Shown piece by piece: positions 1-8,096 of a DNA stretch of 64,000 nucleotides; the first letter of the stretch is position 1; every line of letters starts with the position of its first letter. Origin of the DNA: Ottowia oryzae (lineage in GTDB: Bacteria; Pseudomonadota; Gammaproteobacteria; Burkholderiales; Burkholderiaceae_C); the NCBI RefSeq assembly GCF_003008535.1, contig NZ_CP027666.1:2841501-2905500 (forward strand). Direction: 5' to 3'. The notes below the pieces were generated by a model. That model saw only the letters and a program-made list of their open reading frames with translations, ran no database searches and was not told the DNA's origin. The position numbers and the translations under genes were made by a program.

Positions 1-205
1 CGCCACCGACACCGCCGTGCGCGCGGCGATGGAGCCGGTCAGCATCAACCCCGACGGGCTGATCAAGGTGGCGCCGCTGCTGCACTGGTCGTCCAAGGAT
101 TTGTACGAGTACTGCCAGGCGCACGGCCTGCCGAACAACTTCGACTACGTGGACCCAACCAAGGCCGAGGACAACCGCGAATGCGGGTTGCACATAGAGC
201 ACTAG
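1..205 (+). CDS. cysH: Phospho-/adenylyl-sulfate reductase, C-terminal fragment
   Basis: This is the 3' end of a thioredoxin-dependent PAPS/APS reductase, the cytoplasmic enzyme that reduces activated sulfate to sulfite. About 67 residues are visible, read from base 2; the 5' part lies outside the window. The tail holds the family signature ECGLH, whose cysteine is catalytic, two residues before the stop, preceded by a conserved WSSKDLYEY segment. cysD and cysN follow on the same strand, which fits a sulfate-assimilation cluster. Whether the substrate is APS or PAPS depends on cysteines in the missing part. Confidence 0.9.
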   Translation, partial: ATDTAVRAAMEPVSINPDGLIKVAPLLHWSSKDLYEYCQAHGLPNNFDYVDPTKAEDNRECGLHIEH

Positions 206-211
206 CGTGCT

Positions 212-273
212 ACCCCCTGAGTCGCCTGCGGCGCCTTCCCCCTCTCTCTTCGGGAGGGGACAACGTCAGTGCC
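212..273. repeat. About 60-bp intergenic repeat, copy 1
   Basis: The segment begins with a CCCCCTGAG-type motif and runs through GGCGCCTTCCCCCTCTCTC and GGGAGGGGACAACG. It is repeated in inverted orientation at 35711-35780 with only a few mismatches, and weaker similarity extends to about 305. Both copies are intergenic. The cysH-cysD gap of 173 bp is essentially filled by it. Confidence 0.8.
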
Positions 274-378
274 GGGCGCAGGTTCGTGCACGCCGTTCGC
301 TGGTGATTGGGGCGCTGCCCAGCCGTCCGTTGAAGTGCGAGCGAAGCCGACCCAGCGTGTCTTAGATGTTGAGAACAA

Positions 379-1386
379 ATGCCGGATACCGAAACTGCCC
401 CGATGAACGCTCCTGTGAAACCTGATGCGATCGAGTCGGCCTTGAACCAGGCCGGCGCCCACCACCTGAGCAACGCGCACCTGGACGCACTGGAAGAAGA
501 AACCATCTTCATCCTGCGCGAAGTGGCGGCGGCGTTTGAGCGCCCGGCGCTGCTGTTTTCGGGCGGCAAGGATTCGCTGGTGATGCTCAAGTGCGCCGAA
601 AAAGCCTTCGTGAACACGAAGGGCCCCTCCGGTAGCCAAGGCCGCATTCCCTACCCGCTGCTGATGATCGATACCGGCCACAACTTTCCTGAGGTAACCG
701 ATTTCCGCGACCTGCGCGCCAAGGAACTGGGCGCCGAGCTGATCGTGCGCAGCGTGGAAGACAGCATGGCGCGCGGCACCGTGCGCCTGGCGCACCCGGG
801 CGAGAGCCGCAACGTGCACCAGTCGGTCACGCTGCTCGAGGCGATCGAGGAATTCCGCTTTGACGCGCTGATCGGCGGCGCCCGCCGCGACGAAGAAAAA
901 GCCCGCGCCAAAGAGCGCATCTTCAGCCACCGCGACAGCTTCGGCCAGTGGCAGCCCAAGGCACAGCGGCCCGAGCTGTGGACGCTGTTCAACACCCGCC
1001 TGCAGCCGGGCGAGCACTTTCGCGTGTTCCCGATCAGCAACTGGACCGAGCTGGACGTGTGGCAGTACATCGAGCGCGAGCAGGTCGCCCTGCCCAGCAT
1101 TTACTACGCGCACCAGCGCGAGGTGGTAGAGCGGCGCGGCCTGCTGGTGCCGGTGACCGACCTCACCCCGCCCAAGGAGGGTGAAACCGTGGAAACGCGC
1201 ACCGTGCGCTTTCGCACCGTGGGCGACATCACCTGCACCTGCCCGGTGGAAAGCCCCGCCGCCACGCCGGGCGAGATCGTCATCGAGACGCTGGCCGCCG
1301 AAGTCAGCGAACGCGGCGCCACGCGCATGGACGACAAGACCAGCGAGGCGAGCATGGAAAAGCGCAAGAAGGACGGGTATTTCTGA
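379..1386 (+). CDS. cysD: Sulfate adenylyltransferase subunit 2
   Basis: This 335-residue protein is the catalytic subunit of ATP sulfurylase, which forms APS from ATP and sulfate together with the GTPase CysN. It has the PP-loop motif SGGKDS near residue 55, the region GGARRDEEKARAKERI, and the usual CysD ending MEKRKKDGYF. The chosen ATG at 379 gives a slightly longer N-terminus than usual; an in-frame ATG at 403 is an alternative. It sits between cysH and cysN; the 146-bp gap to cysN suggests, but does not prove, co-transcription. Confidence 0.93.
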   Translation: MPDTETAPMNAPVKPDAIESALNQAGAHHLSNAHLDALEEETIFILREVAAAFERPALLFSGGKDSLVMLKCAEKAFVNTKGPSGSQGRIPYPLLMIDTGHNFPEVTDFRDLRAKELGAELIVRSVEDSMARGTVRLAHPGESRNVHQSVTLLEAIEEFRFDALIGGARRDEEKARAKERIFSHRDSFGQWQPKAQRPELWTLFNTRLQPGEHFRVFPISNWTELDVWQYIEREQVALPSIYYAHQREVVERRGLLVPVTDLTPPKEGETVETRTVRFRTVGDITCTCPVESPAATPGEIVIETLAAEVSERGATRMDDKTSEASMEKRKKDGYF

Positions 1387-1532
1387 CGTGCATCCCTCGG
1401 ATGGGAACGCAGCCAGGGCTTGGCAAAGCCTTCGCCCGGCTGCCCTGGACGGGGCGGTTGCATTGCGTGCGCCGCGCGGCTGGCACCACGGTTGCGCCAA
1501 AAGCTTGCAGATCTGAATTCTGAAGGAAGACC

Positions 1533-2945
1533 ATGACAACTACCGAATTGATAGCTGCTCGCGCAGATCAGACGGGCGCTGAAGCCACTTTTGACACCCA
1601 ATCCGCCCTGCGCTTCATCACCTGCGGCAGTGTGGACGATGGCAAGAGCACGCTGATCGGCCGCCTGCTGGTCGACAGCAAGGCCGTGCTGCAAGACCAC
1701 CTGGCGGGCGTCACCCGGTCGGGCGAAACCGATCTGGCGCTGCTCACCGACGGGCTGCAGGCCGAGCGGGAGCAAGGCATCACCATCGACGTGGCGTACC
1801 GCTACTTCAGCACCGAAGCACGCAAGTTCATCATTGGCGACGCACCGGGGCACGAGCAGTACACGCGCAACATGGTCACCGCCGCGTCGCAGGCCGATGC
1901 CGCCGTGGTGCTGGTGGACGCCACCAAGCTGGACTGGCGCAACGACCAGCTGGCGCTGCTGCCGCAAACGCGCCGCCACGCGCTGCTGGCGCACCTGCTG
2001 CGCGTGCCGTCCATCGTCTTCGCCGTGAACAAGCTGGACGCGGTGGAAGACGCCGAGCTGGCCTTCGCCCACATCCGCGGCGCCCTGGCCCGCTTTGCCC
2101 AGGCGGCGGGCATCCAGGTGCGCGGCACGGTGCCGGTGTCGGCCCTGAAAGGCTGGAACGTGGTGGAGCCGCACCCCGGCTGGGCCGGCTACGACGGCGA
2201 CAGCCTGCTGCAGCTGCTGGAGCGCCTGCCCGTCACCCCGCGCGAGGTCGATCTGCCCTTGGCCTTCCCGGTTCAGTGGGTGGAAAAACCCAGCGCCGAT
2301 GGCGCGGCAGCGTCAGCCGGGGCCGCCGTAAGTGGCGAGCACGGCCGCCGCGTGTTCTGGGGCCGCGTCGCTGCCGGCCAGGTTCTGCCTGGCGCCACCG
2401 TGCAAGTCCAGCCGGGCGGGCGGACCGCCGTGGTAGCGCAGGTGCTTGACCACGCCCGCCGCCCCGCCAACGTGGCCGCAGGCCACAGCGCCGGCATCGT
2501 GCTGGACCGCGAGCTGGACGTGTCGCGCGGCGACTGGATCGTGGCCACCGCCGCCGCCGGAGCGCCCGCCCCCGCCGCGCCAGACGACTTCGCTTTCGAC
2601 GACGAAACCGCCGGCCCCACCGCCGCCTGGCCCGCCACGCGCACACTGTCCACCACCATCGCGTGGCTGGACGACGAGCCGCTGCTGCCTGGGCGCGTGT
2701 ACTGGGCGCTGCACGGCCACCGCTGGGTGAAAGCCAAGGTGCAACGCATCGTGGAACGCGTGGACATCCACACCCTGGCTGCCGAGGCCGCCACGCAGCT
2801 GGACGCCAACGCCATCGGCCATGTCGAGCTGGCGCTGCAAGAAGCCATTCCCGCCGCGCCGTTCACCCAAAGCCGCACCCTGGGCGCGCTGATCCTGGTG
2901 GACAGCGCCAGCCAGCGCACGGCCGGCGCGGTGCTGGTGCGCTGA
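1533..2945 (+). CDS. cysN: Sulfate adenylyltransferase subunit 1 (GTPase)
   Basis: This 470-residue EF-Tu-like GTPase drives sulfate adenylylation by CysD. G1 is GSVDDGKST (about residue 31), G3 is DAPGHEQYTRNM and G4 is NKLD; beta-barrel domains follow. There is no APS-kinase (CysC) domain at the C-terminus. An AAGGAAGACC ribosome site precedes the ATG. Residues about 5-24, ahead of the G1 loop, are encoded by a copy of the dispersed repeat described elsewhere (1548-1604), so part of the N-terminal extension is repeat-derived. An Ala/Pro-rich loop near residue 345 is probably a surface linker. Confidence 0.93.
   Translation: MTTTELIAARADQTGAEATFDTQSALRFITCGSVDDGKSTLIGRLLVDSKAVLQDHLAGVTRSGETDLALLTDGLQAEREQGITIDVAYRYFSTEARKFIIGDAPGHEQYTRNMVTAASQADAAVVLVDATKLDWRNDQLALLPQTRRHALLAHLLRVPSIVFAVNKLDAVEDAELAFAHIRGALARFAQAAGIQVRGTVPVSALKGWNVVEPHPGWAGYDGDSLLQLLERLPVTPREVDLPLAFPVQWVEKPSADGAAASAGAAVSGEHGRRVFWGRVAAGQVLPGATVQVQPGGRTAVVAQVLDHARRPANVAAGHSAGIVLDRELDVSRGDWIVATAAAGAPAPAAPDDFAFDDETAGPTAAWPATRTLSTTIAWLDDEPLLPGRVYWALHGHRWVKAKVQRIVERVDIHTLAAEAATQLDANAIGHVELALQEAIPAAPFTQSRTLGALILVDSASQRTAGAVLVR
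1548..1604 (+). repeat. Dispersed repeat (ATAGCTGC family), inside cysN
   Basis: The core reads ATAGCTGCTCGCGC, then about 10 variable bases, then GGGCGCTGAAGCCACTTTTG, the family consensus. It is read in frame within cysN as residues IAARADQTGAEATFD, close to the peptide encoded by the selB copy. Confidence 0.75.
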
Positions 2946-2985
2946 ACGCGCCGGGCGGGTCTGGTGTGAATGGGCAGCAAGTGCG

Positions 2986-3396
2986 TTACGCAGCGCGCCA
3001 CGCCGAGCCACCCGCTGGCGTAGCTCGCCAGCCGCGCCATTGCAGCGCTGCAAACACGAACACGGCCAACGCATTGAGCCACAGGTACGCGTGGCCCAGC
3101 GCGGTGACCCCGCCCGCCGCCGACAAGCCGATGCAACACAGGCCCCAGCCGACGTTGCCGCCCACGATGAGCGGAAACAACCAGGACCACACCGCGCGCG
3201 ACGTCGCCATGGCCGCCAGCAGCGCCACATACGCCAGCAAGAAGACGCCCGGGCCGACCAGCAAGGGCGCGGGCAAGCCCAACAGGCTGTCCAGTCGTGC
3301 GGCAAAGCCCAGGTGCAGCACGGCGGCGGCAAGGCACAGCAGCGCATCGGCCTTCAGCACGCGGCGCAAAAACGGGGTGGGTTCAAGGGTAGGCAT
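2986..3396 (-). CDS. Small four-helix membrane protein, function unknown
   Basis: The product is 136 residues, mostly hydrophobic, with four likely transmembrane helices (about residues 14-34, 42-62, 70-92 and 105-125). The ATG at 3396 was chosen over an upstream frame opening because AGAAGGAA lies just before it and hydrophobicity begins soon after. No enzymatic motif was recognised. It is oriented like the XRE regulator gene upstream (3563-4408), which might control it. It converges on cysN with a 40-bp gap. Confidence 0.7.
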   Translation of the reverse strand: MPTLEPTPFLRRVLKADALLCLAAAVLHLGFAARLDSLLGLPAPLLVGPGVFLLAYVALLAAMATSRAVWSWLFPLIVGGNVGWGLCCIGLSAAGGVTALGHAYLWLNALAVFVFAALQWRGWRATPAGGSAWRAA

Positions 3397-3562
3397 GGTG
3401 CGGGTTCCTTCTGGCCAACGCCCCTCGTCACGCCCGGGACACGGCGCGCGCAGCCCGGTGTGTGGGGCAGCGCTGGCCCTCAATCTAGACGCCCGCTGGC
3501 CATACGTCGATGACCTGCGAGGTCATGGTGGCGCGTCGTGCGGCGCGCCTTTCAGGGTTCGG

Positions 3563-4408
3563 CTATGCGCTGGCGGCCGCAGCGCGCAGGCGCTCGGCGG
3601 TGGCTTCATCCGCGGGGTAGAACAGCTCGGCGCACAGCTCGGACAAGGTCACGTCACCAGGCGCACCCAGCGTGCACACGGTAGTGAACAGCGACAGGCG
3701 GCCCGCCACGGGCAGATCCAGCACGCAGGGCAGCAGCAAGGGCGGCGGGCCGGCGGGCTGGCGCACGTCATCGCTCAGCGCCCGGATGTTCGGGTAGGCC
3801 AGCACCTCGCGCTCCAGCGCCGCCAGATCGTCGTCACCGCTTTGCGCCACCGCGCGGCGCAGGTTGCCCAGCATGTCGCTGGCCCATTGCGCGAAGTTGA
3901 CCGTCACCCGCGCCAAGCCGTCCGGATGCAGGCAGGCTCGGTAGACATTCACCGTCGGCGCACGCAGCGCTGCCGGCAGCAGCGCCGCCATCAGTCCCGC
4001 GCCCGCCGTGTTGGCCTGCACCACGTTCCAGGCACGGTCCAGCACGAAGCCGGGGTAAGGGTCGTGCGCAGCAAGCAGGCGCGCCAGCGCGGCCTGCACC
4101 GGGCGCATGTCAGGCGCGTCCAGCGCGCGCTGCGAAAAGCGCGGCGCGTACCCAGCGGCCAGCAGCAGCGCATTGCGCTCGCGCAGTGGAACGGCCAGCA
4201 CGTCGGCCAGCGCCATCAGCACCTCGGGGCTGGGGCGCGAGCGCCCGGTTTCCACAAAGCTCATGTGGCGGGGCGACACGCCGGCGTCCAGCGCCACGGC
4301 CATCTGGCTCAGGCGCCGGCGCTGGCGCCACCCGCGCAGCAGCGCGCCGACGGCTTGGGCCTCGTGGGCCGGCGCGGGCACGTGGGGCAGATTCGGTGCG
4401 AGGTTCAT
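3563..4408 (-). CDS. XRE-family regulator with MmyB-like ligand-binding domain
   Basis: This 281-residue DNA-binding protein has an N-terminal HTH_XRE domain (about residues 20-80; LRGWRQRRRLSQMAVALDAG and SPRHMSFVETGRSRPS). A MmyB-like putative ligand-binding domain follows (about 105-275; DPYPGFVLDRAWNVVQANTA). Members of this family often act on neighbouring or divergent genes; the ligand cannot be read from sequence. The neighbour downstream is the small membrane protein; fdxA lies divergently upstream. Confidence 0.85.
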   Translation of the reverse strand: MNLAPNLPHVPAPAHEAQAVGALLRGWRQRRRLSQMAVALDAGVSPRHMSFVETGRSRPSPEVLMALADVLAVPLRERNALLLAAGYAPRFSQRALDAPDMRPVQAALARLLAAHDPYPGFVLDRAWNVVQANTAGAGLMAALLPAALRAPTVNVYRACLHPDGLARVTVNFAQWASDMLGNLRRAVAQSGDDDLAALEREVLAYPNIRALSDDVRQPAGPPPLLLPCVLDLPVAGRLSLFTTVCTLGAPGDVTLSELCAELFYPADEATAERLRAAAASA

Positions 4409-4737
4409 CGCGTCGTCCTTTCGGGGCGGGTGATGGTGGTTGGCGGGTTCGACGACGCTGGCTGGCCGCCGGGCGCGGTGGCCGGCCAGCTTGCACCGGT
4501 CGGCGCCAAGGGTCGATTACCTGCCGGGTCATCGGCGCGGCGCAAGGCCGGCGCCATTGGCCCTACATACCACAGCCCTTTTGCCACCCGGGATTACCCC
4601 AGCCCTGGGGCGGGGCAGCCGTTAAAATCGGACTTTGGCCGGGCGGTGCCATGCCGCCGCAGTTCAGGTTACGACAGCGCCCCGCACTGGCGACACCCGC
4701 CCGCACACCTTATTCGTTTGCTCTCAGCTCCAAGAAC

Positions 4738-5067
4738 ATGACCCACGTCGTCACCGAAGCCTGTATCAACTGCAAGTACACCGATTGCGTGGACGTTTGC
4801 CCGGTCGATTGCTTCAAGGAAGGCCCCAACTTCCTGACCATCGACCCCGACGAATGCATCGACTGCGCGGTGTGCATTCCCGAATGCCCGGTCAACGCCA
4901 TCTACGCCGAAGAAGATGTGCCCAAGGACCAGATCCACATGACCGAGATCAACGCCGAGCTGGCGCGCGACCCCGGCTACAAGACCATCACCAAGCGCAA
5001 GGATTCGCTGCCCGACGCCGAGGAATGGAAAGACCGCACGGACAAGCTGCCCTTCCTCAAGCGCTGA
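4738..5067 (+). CDS. fdxA: 7Fe ferredoxin (3Fe-4S/4Fe-4S)
   Basis: This 109-residue FdxA-type ferredoxin is a cytoplasmic electron carrier. The N-terminus has CINCKYTDCVDVCPVDCF, the modified cluster motif that yields a 3Fe-4S centre, followed by the classical CIDCAVCIPECP. The long acidic C-terminal tail is typical of Azotobacter-type ferredoxin I homologues. The ATG at 4738 starts exactly at the conserved MTHVVTE. The next gene is a ferredoxin-NADP reductase, a probable functional partner. Confidence 0.94.
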   Translation: MTHVVTEACINCKYTDCVDVCPVDCFKEGPNFLTIDPDECIDCAVCIPECPVNAIYAEEDVPKDQIHMTEINAELARDPGYKTITKRKDSLPDAEEWKDRTDKLPFLKR

Positions 5068-5184
5068 TCGCCCCGCGGCACCGCGCCGTGGTGCTGCCAT
5101 CGCCGTCGCACGGTTTTTGTGTCAAATCGACCGCCAGCGCAGGCTGCACCAGCGCCGGAAGCTCCTGAATTGGAAGCAAAATCC

Positions 5185-6255
5185 ATGGCCCAAGCGCTCC
5201 AGGCCCCGCAGGAAATCGACGCCGCCATCATCGGCGCGGGGCCGGTGGGGCTGTTTCAGGTGTTCGAGCTGGGCCTGCTGGAGATCAAGGCCCACGTCAT
5301 CGACGCGCTGCCCATCGTCGGCGGCCAGCCGGCTGAGCTGTACCCCGACAAGCCGATCTACGATATTCCCGGCATCCCCATGTGCAGTGGGCTGGGGCTG
5401 ATCGAGGCGCTTCAACAGCAGATCGCCCCCTTCGCCCCCACCTTTCACCTGGGCCACGAAGTCAGCACGCTTCAGCCGCAGCCCGATGGGCGCTTTCTGC
5501 TGGAATCGGCCCAGGGCCTGAAGCTGCTGGCCAAGGCGGTGTTCATCGCCGCGGGCGTGGGCGCCTTCCAGCCTCGGCGCCTCACGGTGCCGGGCATTGA
5601 GGCGTTCGAGGGGCGACAGCTTTTTTACCGCGTGCCCAGCGCCGCGCAATTTGCCGGGCAGCAGCTCGTCATCGTGGGCGGCGGCGATTCCGCGCTGGAC
5701 TGGGCCGCGCACTTCGCCAGCCAGGCTGAGCACCGCCCCGCCAGCGTGGTGCTGCTGCACCGGCGCGACGGCTTTCAGGCCACGCCCGCCGCCGTGGCGC
5801 GCATGCGCGCGCTGTGCGAGGCGCAGCAGATGCAGTTCATGGTCGGCCAGGTGGCGGGCTTTGAGGCCGACGACGATCGCCTGCGCGCCGTGCGGGTGAT
5901 GGGCCCAGACGGCGTGACACGCACGCTGGCGGCCGATGCGCTGCTGGCCTTCCTGGGCATGAGCCCCAAGCTGGGCCCGATTGCCGACTGGCAGATCGAC
6001 ATCGAACGCAAGCAGCTGCTGGTGAACACCGAAACCTACGGCACCAGCGTGCCCGGCATCTTCGCCGTGGGCGACATCAACACCTACCCGGGCAAGAAAA
6101 AGCTGATTCTTTGCGGCTTTCACGAAGCCACGCTGGCCGCCTATGGCGCCCTGCCCTTCGTGTACCCGGGCAAGGACGTGTTCTTTCAGTACACCACCAC
6201 CAGCCCGCGCCTGCACGCCATGCTGGGCGTGGCCACGCCTGAGAAAAAAGGCTGA
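5185..6255 (+). CDS. Ferredoxin--NADP reductase (thioredoxin-reductase-like type)
   Basis: This 356-residue FAD enzyme passes electrons between NADPH and ferredoxin. The FAD dinucleotide fold is IIGAGPVGLFQ near the N-terminus, the NADPH fold is VGGGDSALDWA in the middle, and GIFAVGDINTYPGKKKLI marks the C-terminal FAD site. It lacks the CxxC of thioredoxin reductases, as expected for this FNR class. The ATG at 5185 is preferred because GGAAG lies 8 bases upstream; an in-frame GTG at 5119 would add 22 low-complexity residues. It follows fdxA by 117 bp. Confidence 0.9.
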   Translation: MAQALQAPQEIDAAIIGAGPVGLFQVFELGLLEIKAHVIDALPIVGGQPAELYPDKPIYDIPGIPMCSGLGLIEALQQQIAPFAPTFHLGHEVSTLQPQPDGRFLLESAQGLKLLAKAVFIAAGVGAFQPRRLTVPGIEAFEGRQLFYRVPSAAQFAGQQLVIVGGGDSALDWAAHFASQAEHRPASVVLLHRRDGFQATPAAVARMRALCEAQQMQFMVGQVAGFEADDDRLRAVRVMGPDGVTRTLAADALLAFLGMSPKLGPIADWQIDIERKQLLVNTETYGTSVPGIFAVGDINTYPGKKKLILCGFHEATLAAYGALPFVYPGKDVFFQYTTTSPRLHAMLGVATPEKKG

Positions 6256-6275
6256 GGCGCCCGCCCAGCCTCCGG

Positions 6276-6281
6276 TACACT
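6276..6281 (+). promoter_or_regulatory. Candidate -10 element for the hom leader transcript
   Basis: TACACT lies 10 bases before the ATG of the leader frame (6292), which has no Shine-Dalgarno. No good -35 is visible 16-18 bp upstream. The same arrangement (TACAAT, 9 bases, ATG) is found ahead of the asd leader at 50421. If it is used, the leader would be translated from an almost leaderless mRNA. Confidence 0.45.
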
Positions 6282-6291
6282 GCCCGCCATC

Positions 6292-6399
6292 ATGCCGCGC
6301 CATCTTTGCGTTGACAGCCGCACCCTCGCCTCTTCGGCCGGGCGTGCCGCCACGCCTTGTGCGCGAATGATTACCACCATGTCCACCGCGGCCCCCTAG
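6292..6399 (+). CDS. Putative leader peptide upstream of hom
   Basis: This 35-codon frame starts at ATG 6292, with an internal in-frame ATG at 6367. It ends in RMITTMSTAAP followed by TAG. Three Thr, one Ile and two Met residues, all end products of the aspartate pathway, cluster near its end. An 8-bp hairpin (GGTGGCCG at 6409-6416 with CGGCCACC at 6423-6430) and a Rho-independent terminator (6454-6480) lie between it and hom, as in attenuators. Residues 5-28 resemble the asd leader (Cys6, RTL, Gly17, Ala-Ala, Arg, Ile-Thr-Thr). Translation is inferred, not shown. Confidence 0.5.
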   Translation: MPRHLCVDSRTLASSAGRAATPCARMITTMSTAAP

Positions 6400-6453
6400 C
6401 CTGCGCGGGGTGGCCGTACCGGCGGCCACCTGGTGTCATTCCCTCATCGAACG

Positions 6454-6480
6454 AACCCAGCCTGGCCCGCTGGGTTTTTT
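6454..6480 (+). terminator. Rho-independent terminator / candidate attenuator before hom
   Basis: AACCCAGC (6454-6461) pairs with GCTGGGTT (6469-6476) and the stem is followed by a run of T. It ends about 30 bp before the hom start, after the leader frame. It may simply terminate the ferredoxin-reductase transcript, but its place between leader and gene also fits attenuation. Confidence 0.75.
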
Positions 6481-6510
6481 GTTGTTGGTTGATTGAAGGA
6501 ATGACCCGCC

Positions 6511-7878
6511 ATGTTTTCTGACCCCGCTTCGCGCCCCGCGTTAGCCCACTCCGCAGCCACCGGCGCGCCCCTGCGCGTGGGGATGATCGGCATCGGCACC
6601 GTGGGCATCGGCACCTGGCGCGTGCTGCAACGCAACCAGACGGCCATCGCCGGGCGCGCGGGCCGGGCCATCGAGATCTTGGCCGTCGCCGCCCGCAACC
6701 TGACGCGCGCCGCACAGTTGCTGGGCGACGCGCCTGGCGTGGCGCTGACCAGCGACCCGCTGCAGTTGGCCACCCGGCCCGACATCGACGTGCTGGTGGA
6801 AGTGGCCGGAGGCACCGGGCCCGCCCGCGAATGGGTGCTGGCGGCCATCGCGCACGGCAAGCACGTCGTCACCGCCAACAAGGCGCTGCTGGCCGAGCAC
6901 GGCAACGAGATCTTTGCCGCCGCGCACCAGCGCGGCGTGGCCGTGGCCTACGAAGGCGCGGTGGCCGTCAGCATCCCCATCGTGAAAGCGCTGCGCGAAG
7001 GGCTGGCCGCCAACCAGGTCGAATGGGTGGCGGACATCGTCAACGGCACCACCAACTTCATCCTGACGCGCATGCGCGAGGCCGGCCTGGGATTTGACGA
7101 AGCCCTGGCCGAAGCGCAAGCCCTGGGCTACGCCGAAGCCGACCCCAGTTTTGACGTGGACGGCATCGACGCCGCGCACAAGACCGCCCTGCTGGCCGCC
7201 AACGCCTTCGGCATGCCGGTGCGCTTTTCGCAAGCGCATGTGGAGGGCATCCGCGCGCTGCAGGCGGTGGACGTGGCTTGCGCCGAGCGGCTGGGCTATC
7301 GCGTCAAGCTGCTGGGCATTGCGCGCCTGCAGGACGCGGGCGTGCAGCTGCGCGTGCACCCGGCGCTGGTCCCGGCCGACCACCTGCTGGCGGCCGTGAA
7401 TGGCGCGATGAACGGCGTGCTGGTCAAGGGCGATGCGTCGGGCATCACGATGCACTACGGCGCGGGGGCGGGGTCAGAGACCACCGCGTCGGCCGTGATC
7501 GCCGACCTGATCGACATGGCGCGGCAAACGCTGGATGGCCGGCGCCCCTGCGTGCCGGGCTTGGCCTTTCACCCCCACGCGCAGGTGGATCGCCCCGTGC
7601 TGCCGATGGCCAGCGTGCGCACCGCGCACTACCTGCGGGTGCCCTTGGCACGGCGTGAAGCGATGGCCGAACTGGCGGCGGCGCTGGGTGCCCGTGGCGT
7701 CACGCCGGTCACCATGTCGGTGCATGTGCAGCCGAGCGGCGCACACGCCGGGCTGCATGCGCTGATCGTCACGGCGCCTGTGGCCGACGGCGTGGCGCAG
7801 CACGCGGCTGGGCAGATGGAGGGTTTGTCGGCATGCTGCGGCCCCGTCGCGCGCCTGCGGATTGAGCGGCTGGATTGA
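6511..7878 (+). CDS. hom: Homoserine dehydrogenase
   Basis: This 455-residue enzyme reduces aspartate semialdehyde to homoserine, the branch point to Thr, Met and Ile. The NAD(P)-binding fold is MIGIGTVGIGTW at about residue 25; VVTANKALLAEHG and VNGTTNFILTRM are family signatures; FDVDGIDAAHKTALLAA carries substrate-binding acidic residues and the catalytic lysine. The C-terminal 90 residues are an ACT-type regulatory domain, so feedback by threonine is likely. thrC does not follow. The ATG at 6511 has GAAGGAA about 13 bases upstream and begins after the leader-terminator region. Confidence 0.93.
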   Translation: MFSDPASRPALAHSAATGAPLRVGMIGIGTVGIGTWRVLQRNQTAIAGRAGRAIEILAVAARNLTRAAQLLGDAPGVALTSDPLQLATRPDIDVLVEVAGGTGPAREWVLAAIAHGKHVVTANKALLAEHGNEIFAAAHQRGVAVAYEGAVAVSIPIVKALREGLAANQVEWVADIVNGTTNFILTRMREAGLGFDEALAEAQALGYAEADPSFDVDGIDAAHKTALLAANAFGMPVRFSQAHVEGIRALQAVDVACAERLGYRVKLLGIARLQDAGVQLRVHPALVPADHLLAAVNGAMNGVLVKGDASGITMHYGAGAGSETTASAVIADLIDMARQTLDGRRPCVPGLAFHPHAQVDRPVLPMASVRTAHYLRVPLARREAMAELAAALGARGVTPVTMSVHVQPSGAHAGLHALIVTAPVADGVAQHAAGQMEGLSACCGPVARLRIERLD

Positions 7879-7955
7879 GGCGCGGGCGACGTCGGCCTGC
7901 CTGCGGGCACGACCCAATTTGTCGAACGATGGGCTTGATCGCCTGCGCGACGGCC

Positions 7956-8015
7956 TACTTACAAAACAGTGCCCCAGCGCCCACCCCTATTGCGCAAGCA
8001 GCTATATTTTAGGTA
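7956..8015 (-). repeat. Dispersed repeat (ATAGCTGC family)
   Basis: On the minus strand it reads ATAGCTGCTTGCGC, about 12 bases, then GGGCGCTGGGGCACTGTTTT. It lies in the convergent gap between hom and the ABC permease gene, next to the terminator at 8023. Confidence 0.75.
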
Positions 8016-8022
8016 GCATAAA

Positions 8023-8049
8023 AAGCAAAACGCCCCTTTCGGGGCGCTT
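8023..8049 (-). terminator. Terminator of the ABC transporter operon
   Basis: On the minus strand a CGCCCC-GAAA-GGGGCG hairpin is followed by TTTTGCTTTTT. It is placed 50 bp after the stop of the permease gene, the last gene of the minus-strand operon. Confidence 0.8.
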
Positions 8050-8096
8050 GCAGAGACAGCGCGGCAGGCATCCAGAAACCTGCCCGTAGGCCATCG

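Noticed and set aside
202..1539. Long open frame on the minus strand across cysD
   Set aside because: It is antisense to a clear cysD gene, has low-complexity Ala/Arg/His content and no family motif; long antisense frames are expected at this GC content.
2663..4741. 692-codon plus-strand frame
   Set aside because: It overlaps the end of cysN and runs antisense to the membrane-protein and XRE genes; composition is Arg/Ala/His-rich with no motif.
6505..6510. SAM or SAH riboswitch before hom
   Set aside because: No conserved riboswitch core could be seen by eye; the leader frame plus terminator explains the region better.
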